Source: Diphasiastrum complanatum (taxonomy: Eukaryota > Streptophyta > Lycopodiopsida > Lycopodiales > Lycopodiaceae). Taken from it: a stretch of DNA of 64,000 nt. Shown here piece after piece: positions 11,648 to 23,095 of this stretch. The notes under the pieces were generated by a model. It saw only the letters and a list, made by a program, of their open reading frames with translations. It made no database searches and was not told the origin of the DNA. The stretch spans positions 994,889-1,058,888 of the forward strand of contig CM055106.1 in the NCBI GenBank assembly GCA_029204225.1, written 5' to 3'. The stretch's first letter is position 1, and each line of letters starts with the position of its first letter. Both the position numbers and the translations under genes were made by a program.

Positions 11648-11806
11648 AAGAGTTTATCTCTTTTGATTCTATGTCGATCTCATGTGTGTTTCTCAAGATA
11701 TCTTGATTTCTAGTGTGTAGAATGTCATTTTGTTGTTGATCTTGCTTCCACATGTGTGAAGGACAATATGCTATTGCTATTGTGTGGACAAGGACTATAC
11801 CATATT
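11648..11806 (+). mobile_element. LTR fragment in inverted orientation
   Basis: This stretch is the reverse complement, with mismatches, of about 11246-11405 inside the neighbouring LTR (shared GAATCAAAAGAGAT, CTCAAGATATCTTGATTTCTA, GTAGAATGTCATTTTTGTTG, TTCCACA-GTGTGAAGG). It makes an imperfect inverted repeat of roughly 155-bp arms around the LTR start. Confidence 0.7.
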
Positions 11807-12239
11807 GGATATTCATCTTTGTGAGTGAATGCTTAGGATTTGATAAGTAATCATTTTTGTTATTAGAAGGTCGTACACCTACTATATTTCACACAAGCTT
11901 TTGATCATTATTTTTTATTGTTCTTGCTTGGATGTGTAGAAATTGTCAAGTAGAAGCTAGTTCTGGATGCTATTTTGGAGATAGATTGATATTCCAAGTT
12001 GCCAATCACTCTTATTGATCTTTTGTAGATCTAATTGAGTCACATTCTCTGATTTTTGACAATATCACAAGCCCATTTCATGAATGACATCAATTTTGGA
12101 TCTTTCAAATGAAATAACTTATAGTCTTTCATATCTTGGAAATACCAAATCTTTTCCTTTAGACATATCAAACTACTAAATTAAATCAATCTTATCCTTG
12201 CTCTTCTTCATTTTCTTAATAGTGCCCTGAGATGGAAGT
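11807..12239. other. No gene seen
   Basis: AT-rich sequence without recognised motifs. Confidence 0.4.
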
Positions 12240-13140
12240 TTGAAGCAATCAGCATAGAGCTCCTTTGTAAGCTCTATCAGTTGATTCATAGTCGTGATGA
12301 AGCATAGATTTGTCTTGTAGTTAGTCCTTTCACCATTTCATCACATATTTTAGTCAACAAAGCCAAATTATCTAGATATCTAATGGACTCAAGATTGAAC
12401 AAGATTGAATATCGATACACCTTTTCCATAGAGATCACTCACCAATAAGCATTGTTGAAAGTTGCTATTTTGAAATGCCACATAACGACTTAAAAATTAT
12501 TTTTTATATTCATTGGATCAAAATAGGTTGGGTCGACATAGGATGGAAACATGCCACAATGTCAAAAGGCATCGTGCAATTGCTTTGGCCTTATACAAGG
12601 GCTTACATTCAGTGGGTGGGCTAGTGCTTGACTTTTCTTTGTTGACTTGGATCCTTTTCAAAGCTCAGTTAAGGTTTTGCACATATTTCGATGGTTTCAA
12701 ACTCGATTATGTAGTTGATGTAGGTGTTTAACTCATTTGTCCCACAATGAAACCTTTAATTTGTATAGGGCTTCATCCTCAACTAGGTACCATTCTATGC
12801 ACTCTCTTATTACATCACCCATGGAAAGGGGAATACTAGATGTGGATCCTTCATATACATAATCCATTCAGCCTACAACAACGTTGTCTCGAGAAATTTC
12901 ACTAGTTGGATGAGATCTTTGTTCATTCATGGTTTTTTTGGATTTTGTCTTTTGAGATCTTGGGACTGGCTTAAAGTGATGGGGATCGACACAATGGAGG
13001 AACTCATCAACCTCGTACTCCTAACCTTTCTCCAAGGTGAACTCTTGAAGAGCTTGGATTTGGGATTGTTGCAGATTAGTTGCAACAGTTCTTGGGGTAT
13101 AACCTCTAGGTGCATCATAAAAAGTGACATGGAATCTTGA
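12240..13140 (-). pseudogene. Degenerate coding remnant, unrecognised
   Basis: The minus strand gives protein-like reading from 13140 (FYDAPRGYTPRTVATN, QIQALQEFTLEKG, EVDEFLHCVDPHHFKP) to about 12760 (MDYVYEGSTSSIPLSMGDV, IEWYLVEDEALYKL) with only three stops, then shifts frame. Composition looks like a real protein rather than chance, but I do not recognise the family and see no retroelement motif. It could be a decayed transposon or host gene. Confidence 0.35.
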
Positions 13141-15775
13141 TGGCCTTCGCTAGACTGCTAGAATCACATGTTGGATGTTATGTGTGTCTTGAATAGATTT
13201 ATGAGTACACTTATCTGATGAATTTTCATTTTATATTCTTTCTTAAAATAGATGTGAAGGCTAGAGGCTTGGGACCTCAACTCAAGTTATAGCCTCTTGG
13301 CCATATAAAAGTTGGTCTTCTAGTTTGTGACCTATTTACAAATTATATGCCATTCGACAATTCCATAAGTTTTCTTGAATTGTATCTCCCAATCGGAGTA
13401 ACTAGCTTCCACAATTGTTATGATTCTATTACATAAGATTCATTTGATGATTTTGCTTGTTTATACACTACATTAAATAGATGAAGATAAGTCTAAACAC
13501 TTGTGAATCAAAAATTAAAATTAGAATATACAAGAAAAATAGTGACACTAAAGAGTGTTTTCCCTTGTACTTCAAATATTTTAAATAGTAGATGCATATT
13601 CATGAAGGAGGTTTGATCTTCACAAGATAGCTTTATAGATTAGCCATACTCTATGCTAGATTCTCTTACAAAAACAAGGATGCACTTTTGATATATGTTT
13701 TAAATTTTTTTGAGACTTTTCTCATTTCAAATATTAAAGTGATTGTGTTGATTTGATATTCTTGGATCCACTTACTTTAAATGGACCCTAGCCCAAGTTA
13801 ATGTAGGCCACATTTTTCTTGAGGCATTTAAAAAAGGTGACATCTCATTGTATGTAGTCTAGATTATGGAATATTGTGGCTATCTTGCATCAATGTACTT
13901 AATGAAATGTTGACAGTGGCCAACACAAATCTCTTTGTGTAATTAAGTATAATGCAATCAATCTAATGTGCTAGTATACAACTTAAAAAATGTTATTTAT
14001 GTTCAAGGCCTAGAATTCATTTGGGATTAACAGTTACTGATAGAATGTATTCTTTATGACTGATTCTTTTTTTCCACTTTTGTAAGCTTCCTCTTACCAA
14101 ATTTTCTACCATTTTTACTTTCCACTCTTCACCTGCAAGATGTACTAATCTAAAGAATCAATCTCAATCTGTCTCATATTCATTACATCATATCATGGAT
14201 TATTCACCAAATAAAATAAGGGGTTACAGATAGTGTAGAATAATAAGGAATTTTTAACATATATAAATAGTATTGTAGCAAGCATACTTATTGTATTTAA
14301 TTAATTCAAAAGATTTGAAGATTGATGGAGAGATAAGGAGATACAATATCATGACAAAAATTGAAGTACAATGCAATAATGTTGTTAAAAAAGAATGCCA
14401 CTCTAAAAATGTCACTGCCAAAACAGACCTAAAAATGCACCTATATTGTCATCCCATAAAGTGAACAAATTTTTCACAATATCCTCCCAAGGTCAAAGCA
14501 TTACAAGCTACTAGAGAAACAAACAAGATTATAAGTGAGTACATAGCTACATTATACAACAAATTCTCAATCCATTATAATTTAATCAAAAGGTTCAAAT
14601 TTATTTGACTTGCTCATGCTAAAACAATGTGATTTCATTTCTTGGGTAGGAATTGCATACCTATCTAAATCACTTTTTTGAATTTTTGTTGTTGTTTAAG
14701 ACAAAGAAGTCCAATAGCTTAAAATAATAACCCATAGATCCATGAGAGCTATGATGGATTGAGGGAATTTATTATAGCCCTTTTTCCTCATAATAATTGC
14801 ACTCATGTAGTTCTCTTTGATATAATTCCAAAAATCAAAATTTGATCACAACTCTTATCATGCCATTCTGAAAAGTGTTTTGAATCTATTTGTGATGCTT
14901 GCAAATTGCAATATTTGTATATGAATAATAAATGTATTGTCCTTCCAAGAAAAAACTATATCATCCTATAAGATTAATTTCAATGATATGGACATTGCAA
15001 CTTGAATGATTACTCGATATACAATAGAGAAGGACATGCATAGCTCTATTTACTCTTCCTAATTGACATTTGTGTGGTTTAAGTCTTTCAAACCAACTAA
15101 GGAGTTCTAATGACATCAAGAGCTTAAATTGAATTGTCCTATTTGTACCCATTCCAATACTTTATTGTAAATGTTTATTTCTCTTCATTTATGAACTTTT
15201 ATGACTTCTTTGTGTGTGAACTTGTAGGGAATTATTGACTTGTTCAACTATCAAGAATTTCTTTCTAGAATTTGTCTATTATGACCTTATGGAGAATAAC
15301 AAGCTTCATGATGCATAAGATTTCTAGTTCTTATCAATTTTGCATGTTACAAAAAGAAAAAGAAGGGTTATGTGAGGTATACTTTATAGGACTATAACAT
15401 ACAGGTTGCATAATTACATAACAATATCAATTTATGTCCTATCAAAATCAAATTTGTAAAATATCAATCTTCAGCAAAAGTATTAAAAAGTAATTTCCAT
15501 TTAGAGTAGATCATTACTGAACTTAATATTGAGTCTTATCATAGGCTAATAAAGAGAAGTGTAAATGCATGTGAACTATACATGATAGTGTAGAGACACT
15601 ACAAGGTCTCTTTTATATATTAGATTTATCTTTTGTTTAAAAATATCATTTTGTCAAGTATAGTTTTTACTTTGTGAAATGTTGATAATATAGAACCAGA
15701 ATAGTCTAAGTCCATTTCGATACAGTATCAAAATACAGATCAATCTAGTATTGAAATTACATTTTGATCCTTAAT
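13141..15775. other. Intergenic AT-rich stretch, no gene seen
   Basis: No domain, tRNA, long repeat or intact ORF above about 65 codons. One minus-strand frame at 14961-15152 has protein-like composition but no recognisable family. Confidence 0.4.
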
Positions 15776-16043
15776 TGTTGAGGGTATCTCATGTAAATAA
15801 AGAAAAATTGCCAAAAGTAGAAAATAAGTTGCGAGGATCATGGCATCCTGCATGCGTATGCTCATAGCCGAATAAGAACTTGTAAAATATTGTAATTAAA
15901 TAAACTAGACTTGGGCCATGTAATTAAAACAATGTAAAAGGGCCCAAAGTTTAAGCTAAATAGTTCTTGTTAAGTTCTAATTAGTAGTCAAAGTCAAAAT
16001 GGTGGTAGGTGGGGTGTGCTTCTTTGTCCACCATAGATTGTTG
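15776..16043 (+). mobile_element. Gypsy-type LTR fragment (second copy)
   Basis: Related to 6199-6455 as described there; starts TGTTGAGGGTATCTC. It ends abruptly at CCACCATAGATT, where a gypsy coding fragment begins. Confidence 0.65.
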
Positions 16044-16069
16044 AAGATGATTTGGTACCTTGACAACAT

Positions 16070-16776
16070 GCCTTTTCATATAACGAAGAAGTTGAGCTAA
16101 CAGATAGATCCTATAACATTTGGATCCTGATCGGTATGGAATGAGAAGAATACCAGCTCAAACTTTGCAGAAATCGCCAATAGCTACAGTTTTCAAGGTG
16201 GAACCACCCAAGGCACCTACCACTAAGAAAAATCAAATAAAACAACACTACAATTGGTGATCCGTTGGAGTGATCTATCAGAAGAAGCAACAGCTACGGT
16301 TGATATAGGTATTTGCAATCACGAAGTGAATTTCAAGCCAATTCTCTAGAAAGATAACAAGGATGTATCCCATCATGTTGACAAAAAAAGAAAAAAAGAA
16401 GGTATTGGACTCCTTAAAATCTATCCGATTGGAACCAGACGCAGCGTCATCATCTTAGATGACAGGAATTCGAAAGCTTACAAGATGTGCTAAGATCAAC
16501 CTATTGAAAGAGAAATCTCATCAAACGCCAGTTCACGAGATGCCCATAAATTATACCTTAGACCACGTGGTAATTATGATGCTAAAAGTGCAAAGAGAGT
16601 CTAATAAGGATCAGGAACCAAAAGATCAAGTCTTCGAAGGACCTACACAGACACAATCGATGAATCTAGTAGAGCCGGATGAAAACAAGATGATTTTTAA
16701 TGTGGGAGAACAATTGACACCCACTCAGTTCATCAGGCTACATGCTCTATTGGTGGAATACACTATTGTGTCATAG
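16070..16776 (+). pseudogene. Gypsy pol fragment upstream of RT
   Basis: The last 106 codons (16459-16776) include EGPTQTQSMNLVEPDENK, FNVGEQLTPTQFIRLHALL and VEYTIV. These align with the pre-RT part of element A near 24730-24860 (EGPAQTITLSLSEPNETN, VHVGAPLNHEQCRRLEKLL, KYQHIFAW). It links protease to RT in gypsy pol. The upstream part has stops, and RT itself is missing: the sequence breaks into a GA microsatellite. Confidence 0.7.
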
Positions 16777-16839
16777 ATGTAGTATAGAGGTTCGTCGTTG
16801 GAAGCCGCAACCTCACCTCAACCTGCATAGCACATGAAC

Positions 16840-16997
<158 letters not shown>

Positions 16998-17150
16998 TGG
17001 AGACCCAAGCACCTTTCCAAAGCTATTCACACCCAACCTAGGAAGTGAGAAGAGAGATAGTGTGTGTGTGATACCCCACTCAATTCTTTTTTGACAGTTT
17101 AAGACAACTAAGAGCTTATTTCATGTTGTTATTTACTTTCATGTCCTTAA

Positions 17151-17546
17151 TTGTCTTACAGTTATGTAAATATTGATTCTCTCATTTCATATGCCCTTTT
17201 ATTCGTTCAACAACTGTACATAAAACAAAAATTTCCAAAATATACATATGCTGCCCTCTCACTAATTGTCCCTTTTGCTGAGATGTCTGAAATCCTGTCT
17301 GAGGATAGTTGGTACATGCATCTTGTAAACAACACATTGATCGATAACCCTCTCGCACCAATGGGGAATCAAGAAATGGTGAGATATCCAAATCTGTCAT
17401 TCTAGAAAGATTATAATCAAAAGAATAATTATTTTCTTGCTACAAAAGGAATGACCTTAGAGCAAGTTAATGATGACAACGAAGCCCGAGCTAAGGCTAT
17501 TTTTCATAGCAAGCCAGTCAGCAGAAAGCGAAAGAGAAGAATGTAA
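17151..17546 (+). pseudogene. Exon-like reading frame, unrecognised
   Basis: One frame stays open except for one TAG near 17403 and ends in a basic tail (SRKRKRRM) that resembles a nuclear localisation signal. Blocks such as EDSWYMHLVNNTLIDNPLAP, GMTLEQVNDDNEARAKAIF are protein-like. No family recognised. Together with 18868-19120 it might be a decayed host gene or DNA transposon. Confidence 0.35.
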
Positions 17547-18039
17547 ATAAACTGTTTGCGAGCCGCTGCACAACTGAGGAAGGGGATATGTGGAGTCTCA
17601 TGATCCCACATTATCCAAGTTATTACTATATATTGTAAAACTTTTCAATTTTTATACATGTAAATGTGCTATAGTGCCTAAGTTCATGTAAAGGCCTATT
17701 TGCACTTTGTAAATTCACATTTAGGTTAGAATTTGCGACGTTCTAAAGAGACATAGTAGCAGATCTCAACCGACATTTTGACGGTTGGTAAACGACATTG
17801 AGGCCGATGATCATTCTTATAAGGTCGACACTTTGTGCCATTGTACTTACGCATTTGCACATTCTGAGTATCAATAGAGAGAGAAGAGCAAGTTTCTATA
17901 ACTTGAGCATACTTTTCCTCTGTCATCTTTTACAACATTACTTCTTATCATTTGAGCGAACACACTCTGTATGATCTGTAATTGTTTGTGATAATGTTCT
18001 ATTTGCGTCACACATATTTCTCATGTTTTACTGAATTTC
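17547..18039. other. No clear gene
   Basis: A minus-strand frame of 66 codons at 17726-17926 has no recognisable motif. Nothing else seen. Confidence 0.35.
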
Positions 18040-18600
18040 AACCACTCTAAAGCATGAAGGTGCCCTTTAGACTAAAGGTATGCAACTCCTGAAGGTGCCC
18101 TTGAACTAAAGGTATGTAAATATCGAAGGGGTCCTTAGATTTAAGACAGCGACGAAGACAAAAAAGCAAAAAAGCCAAAAAGTGCCTTAGACTAAAGGCA
18201 GTGAAGAAGGCGAAGGTGCTTTAGATCAAAGGCAGCAAAAAATAGAAGGTGGCTTAGTTTTAAGACAGTGAAAAAGCCAAAAATAGGCAATGAAGGAGGC
18301 GAAGGTGCTTTAGACTAAAGGCAGCGAAAAACAAAAGCTGCCTTAATTTTAAGACTGCAAAAAAGCCAAAAAGGCCGAAGGTGTCTTGAAATGGTTTCTA
18401 AGGCATTCTGGACACTTTGTCGCATTTTTCACGAAGGGGCAAAAAAAGGCAAAAAAGGCGAAGGGGCCTTAAGAATGGTTTCTAAGGCATTCTGGCCACT
18501 TGGCCAGTGTGTCGCATTTTCTGCTAAGGTACGAAAAGACGAAGGTGTCTTAAAATGGCTAAGGCAAAAAGAATCTTTAAAAAGGGAAAAAAATGTGAAG
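18040..18600. repeat. Degenerate minisatellite
   Basis: Repeated blocks of GCGAAGGTGC(T/C)TTAGACTAAAGGCAG and GCCAAAAAGGC, plus two copies of a longer block (AATGGTTTCTAAGGCATTCTGG at about 18390 and 18474). Period varies between about 40 and 90 bp. Confidence 0.75.
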
Positions 18601-18867
18601 GTCCAAAAACATGTAGTCGGTCTCCATTTTTCAGGATGCTCATTACTTGAATGATTTGCTTAAGGTTGAGCATAAGAAATCTAACATTTAGTTGTGCTTG
18701 GTTCATCCTGTACAATACAAAGTTCCTTTTCGAGTGGTACAATCTACAAGTCGATGTAGATATTGAAAAGATAAAATTTTGCTCATTTGTTGTTCTATTG
18801 ATTTAAATTTTTATTTTGTTAGTGTGATTGTTAGTTATTTACTCATTCACCTAGTTTGTGATGACAG

Positions 18868-19120
18868 TTCACTCTTGAGCCGTACAACTTTGACGATGTA
18901 TATAGATTGCGGCAAGAGTCGATCAAAACATTTGTATAACATGGCGTAGCTTTTGTGCCTGAGCTTGAGAGCGCTGTAAAGAAGCATGCTCCTTCCCTAA
19001 CATCCTTTCAAATTGCTGAGGATGCAAAGCTTATTTTATATGATCAGAAAGGCATACAAGTCCTTCCTAATACACAGGAAGGCAAAATTATAGGACATGA
19101 GAGATTGTTGCCATCATAGC
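18868..19120 (+). pseudogene. Exon-like reading frame, unrecognised
   Basis: Follows a possible splice acceptor (GATGACAG at about 18860). The frame reads LEPYNFDDVYRLRQESIKTFV, a stop, then HGVAFVPELESAVKKHAP and SFQIAEDAKLILYDQKGI, QVLPNTQEGKIIGHERLLPS and a stop. It looks like protein but I do not recognise the family. Confidence 0.35.
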
Positions 19121-19637
19121 TCCTGATACTAATATAGAAAATATAGATAAAGTTACTGAATAGAATTTCAATTGTAAGCATGTATATATTACCATCCGGA
19201 AAAGGAGACAAAATCATAAATGTAAACAACCCATTTATGAGATTTTTATTGATATCTTTTTAGATTCTTAAATGAAGTTGTGTCCATAGTGCAATACTAG
19301 ATTTCAATTTTTCTACATTGATAAAAGACAAGATTCTTGTTTTCGTCTTGAGTAACAATGATGGACGTGTATTTTCTGATAGTAAATCTCAGTGTTCTTC
19401 CATCAGTTGAATAGTTTCGCCAATATCTCTGCATTTGGTCTCGAACTCATGTCTTTTACATACCTACATAAATTTAACACAAAGTATGTTACATTTTGTA
19501 TAAAAATTATACAAGCAATTTTTGAAAGAAATTATACAAAAACAATAGAGTGTTAACAATTACTTACGAGTTTACCATTTGAAATGAATCTGAAGTTTGA
19601 AAGTATATCATCTTGTAGGAGCAACAGTTCCTGCCTG
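19121..19637. other. No gene seen
   Basis: AT-rich, no recognised feature before the LTR start at 19638. Confidence 0.4.
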
Positions 19638-20570
19638 ATTGTTAGCAAATTCTAGGGAATCTCCAAGTGCCGAGCCAAGCTGAAGACACAAGTTATCTCT
19701 CACCCATGATCGAGGAGGTCTCAGAAAGAAGAGAGCAGAAGAAGCTGAGAGCCGAGCATGAGAGCCGAGGAAATACTAGCTAGGAAGACAATGAGTTAAC
19801 TATGTGAGCCTACATCGTGTATTCCAAAGAAGGAATGACCATGTAGGAGCTAGTAATGTTTCCTAGGCATTGTAAATAAAGGTAGACCCCCCTTAAATTA
19901 GTTAGAGTGGGCCACCTTTTGATCGTGGCCCTTAGTGGAAGGGAAAATTCTACATGTAATTCTAATTTAGTGGAATTGCCACATGGGCTCCACATAGGTA
20001 GCCTTCTTGCTTATTTAAGGGCCCCCCTCTCTTGTGAGGGAGCTTTGATTGTATTGTCAAGTTCTCTTGAGCAAATACAGAGGATCCTCCATGAGTTCTT
20101 GATGATAGCTTAGCTCCTTGTTCATGGCAATGCTCTTGAGTGAGATTTCTATGAGCATGCTTGATTCCTTTGCATTGTGGATTAACTAGGTTCTTGTTTC
20201 TTGTTCCTTGTTTCTTGCTTAGTTGTGGATTAGCATTTAGTTCTTGTTTGTGGAATCTTGTAGTAATTAGCATTCAAGTAAACTAGATAGGCTAGTTTGT
20301 GGTATAGGTCTTGCATATTCCCTTACAACCCAGTTCTTGATTGTTCTTGAGTAGTCTAAGCATCAAGTGATGAGTGTTTCTTGATTCTTAGATTGTTAAA
20401 ATGCGGTTAGGAATCTAGTTTCTTGAATCTTGTTTCTTGTTTCAGTAGTTAATTTGGTTCTTGATTGTTTTCTGATTTAGTAGTTAGTGGTAGGATTGCT
20501 CTCTATATCGAACGTTGATCTTCTTGAGCTTTGTTTGGTTACATATGTTGCTGAGTATCAAAAATTTGAG
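19638..20570 (+). mobile_element. 5' LTR of a plus-strand gypsy element (end approximate)
   Basis: Starts TGTTAGCAAATTCTAG, sharing the TGTTAGCAA start of element A's LTR. A TATA-like TTATTTAAGG at 20011-20020, followed by a pyrimidine-rich start region, marks a promoter. Repeated TTCTTG motifs fill the downstream part. I could not find a convincing primer site, so the right end is an estimate. The leader repeats and gag at 22199 on the same strand fit this being its 5' LTR. Confidence 0.55.
20011..20020 (+). promoter_or_regulatory. TATA-like box in the LTR
   Basis: TTATTTAAGG about 370 bp after the LTR start and just before CCCCCCTCTC, the expected layout of an LTR promoter. Confidence 0.5.
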
Positions 20571-21059
20571 TTACTCACTGACAGGCTGGGAATACATGTT
20601 TAAACCTGAGTAATGCTTCTGCTCTGTAACAGTTCTAATAAGAAGATGAACCACAAAGAACCGTAACAACAGAAGTAAAGTAATCCAAGAAGAAAGAAGA
20701 TAAAAAAGAAACGTGTTCACAGATTTAGTGAATCTGTGAACATTTGGCACCAATGCATAGCTACACACACTTTAAACCAAGCCATATCTCATTCACCTAT
20801 GTTGCGACACAATCGTCCTGAGAGCTCCTACACGTTCATTGTCGAGCTCATCACTTTGGTCTTGACCGATGTCCTGCTCGTTTCTTAACCAGAGTCTCAC
20901 GATCCGCACCAAGCCGAGCTCCACAACTCAAGTCTGGACCGGACAACCACCTCATACCTCTCGACCGAACCACAACTTCAAAATCCTAACATGTCATGAG
21001 TTACACCTCAACTGCCGCTCATTGTTCAAATCTCGAACTAAGTAATAACTCCAATTTTT
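20571..21059. other. Leader region, no gene seen
   Basis: No coding motif. Composition shifts toward C-rich after about 20780, grading into the minisatellite. Confidence 0.4.
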
Positions 21060-21620
21060 GAACGAAAATCTCTTTGACATCTCGACCGAAGGGAACTTTC
21101 GCATCTCAACCGGAGTGTTCAGTCAAAACTCGACTAGAGCACTCCTATCACATCTCAACCGGAGCACTCCGCTTAGATCTCGACCGGAGTAGATCTCGAC
21201 CAGAGCACTCCTATCACATCTCAACTGGAGCACTCCGTTTAGATCTCGACCGGAGCACTCTGTTCAAATCTCGACCGGAGCACTCTGTTCAGTTCTTGAC
21301 CGGAGCACTCCATTCAAATCTTGACCTGAGCACTCTGTTCAGATCTCGACTGGAGCACTCTACTTATTTCTTGACCGTAGCACTCTACTCAGATCTCAAC
21401 CAAAGCACTTGCTTGCATCTCAACCAACGTGTTCCATTAGGTCTCAACCGGAGCACTCTGCTCAAATCTCAACCGGAGCACTTGCTCGCATCTCAACCGA
21501 CGTGTTCCATTAGGTCTCAACCGGAGCACTCTGCTCATCGATGTGTTCCATTAGATCTCAACTGGAGCACTCTGCTCAGATCTCAACCGGAGCACTGACC
21601 TCAAATCTCAATTGGAAGCC
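21060..21620 (+). repeat. 25-bp minisatellite in a gypsy leader
   Basis: About 20 copies of a 25-bp unit close to ATCTCGACCGGAGCACTCTGTTCA. Because 25 is not a multiple of three, the frame rotates through all three phases every 75 bp, yet 21074-21598 stays open for 174 codons, giving a 25-residue protein repeat (for example RSRPEHSVQFLTGALHSN). Probably non-coding leader DNA; the open frame follows from the absence of stops in the unit. Confidence 0.85.
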
Positions 21621-22190
21621 ACAGTCACCTCTTAACCGACGGCCTACTTAAACCTCGACTGGAGCTGGACCCTCATCAAATCTCAATCGGAGCCAGAGCC
21701 CTTACTCAAATTCCGACTGACAGGCATTCGTCCCCACCGTCCTTGACCACAATCCACCGCAACATTATGGCCTACGACTCCGTCATCACCTCCAACCACA
21801 ATCGATCACCATCGACAACCCACAAATGACCACCATAGACAGCCACAACCGTCCTCAACCGTCCTACTACGAATACACCCCACCGTCATCGACTGCAACC
21901 AACCGCCACAACAGCCATCTTATGGCCCATTACAAATACACCCCACCGTCACAGACCACAGCAGACCGCAATATTATGGACTATGAATCCTTCATCACCA
22001 TCGACAATCCACAATCGATCGTCACACACCACAAACAGACCGCAATAGACCTCAATCGACCGTCACACACACCAAACAACCGCAATAGACCTCAATTGAC
22101 TGCAACAGACCACAACCACTGCATTCCAACAACTGTATCCATCGTAACCAGAGTCCACGGACATATTCAAACAATCCTACGGCACTCTAT
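21621..22190 (+). repeat. C-rich leader with second repeat set
   Basis: Looser repeats of ACCGCAATAGACCTCAATCGAC and TACACCCCACCGTCA. It continues the minisatellite region up to the gag start. No gene beyond an incidental open frame at 21826-22281. Confidence 0.6.
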
Positions 22191-22198
22191 GAGCTTTC

Positions 22199-22805
22199 AT
22201 GGATCATCCCTACGATCCGAATACTACAGAGGACTATCCACCAGAGAAGGTCTTCCCATCTACCGAATAGGCTCGATTTAACAAGTATTCCCGGATAAAA
22301 TCCCAAGTCCAAGAGCCATCCACCAACCCATTTGACAGATGGGAACCTATGCGTTATGAAGCTCCATACGAACGACCACAATTTCATGCTGTCGAATCCT
22401 CACACGCACGAGCTCACTTAAACGGAGCTTTTGCAAATAATGTTCCACATACTGAAAAATGGACACCAAAGCTAGACTTACCTAAGTACGATGGTAACAC
22501 TGATCCTCAAAGATTTCTCCAAGTCTTTGAGAACGCCTGTGACGTCTACGACGAGACATCACCAGAGGCCATGGTACAGCTCTTCTCGATGACCATGATC
22601 GATCGCACATGAGAGTGGCTTTTTAACCTTGATCGTGAAGATAAACGTGACTGGTTACTCTTGAAAGAGGCCTTTATCAAACGGTTCAAGCCTTTTCGCT
22701 TGATAGAAAGTCCTTTTGTCAAACTAAGTAATATCAAATTGACAAAGACGAAAAAGTATGTGACTACATTGAACGATTTAAACGATTAAAAAGTCAGGTA
22801 CAAGA
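22199..22805 (+). pseudogene. Gypsy gag, truncated
   Basis: Starts at ATG 22199 (MDHPYDPNTTEDYPPEKV) and matches the gag at 680-1969 throughout: STNPFD, HAVESSHARAHLNGA, KLDLPKYDG, PQRFLQVFENACDVYDE, LLKEAFIKRFKPFRLIESPF. Stops occur near 22280 and 22612, and the frame breaks near 22780. It ends at about 22805 within RLKSQVQDE, where sequence from the opposite strand takes over; the zinc knuckle and pol are absent. Confidence 0.85.
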
Positions 22806-23095
22806 TGAGTATATCATCTAAAAATATTACAACAAAATTTCTTAGATATGGACGAAATAAATCGTTCATCATCTGCTGGAAAGTGGCTGGAGCATTTGTT
22901 AACCCAAACGGTAACACCAAAATTTCATAATGACCAAATCTAGTCCTAAAACCTGCCTTAGACACATCTCTTGGATGGATTCAAATCCGATGATAACCAG
23001 TTCGCAAGTCAATTTTAGTAAAATATCTAGCTCCACCCAAACAATCAATCAGATTGTCCATCCTAGGTAGATGATACTTATTCTTAATGGTAAGA
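22806..23095 (-). pseudogene. Gypsy reverse transcriptase fragment (different element)
   Basis: Minus-strand reading gives [32 protein letters not shown], stop, [38 protein letters not shown] and [11 protein letters not shown]. The RT palm with its active-site FLDD box is present; this is the chromovirus-like [12 protein letters not shown] type and unlike the PFGLCN type of element A. It is wedged between element A's integrase start and a plus-strand gag. Confidence 0.85.

Noticed and set aside
21060-21620. CRISPR-like array
   Set aside because: Repeats are contiguous 25-bp tandem units without unique spacers, in plant DNA.
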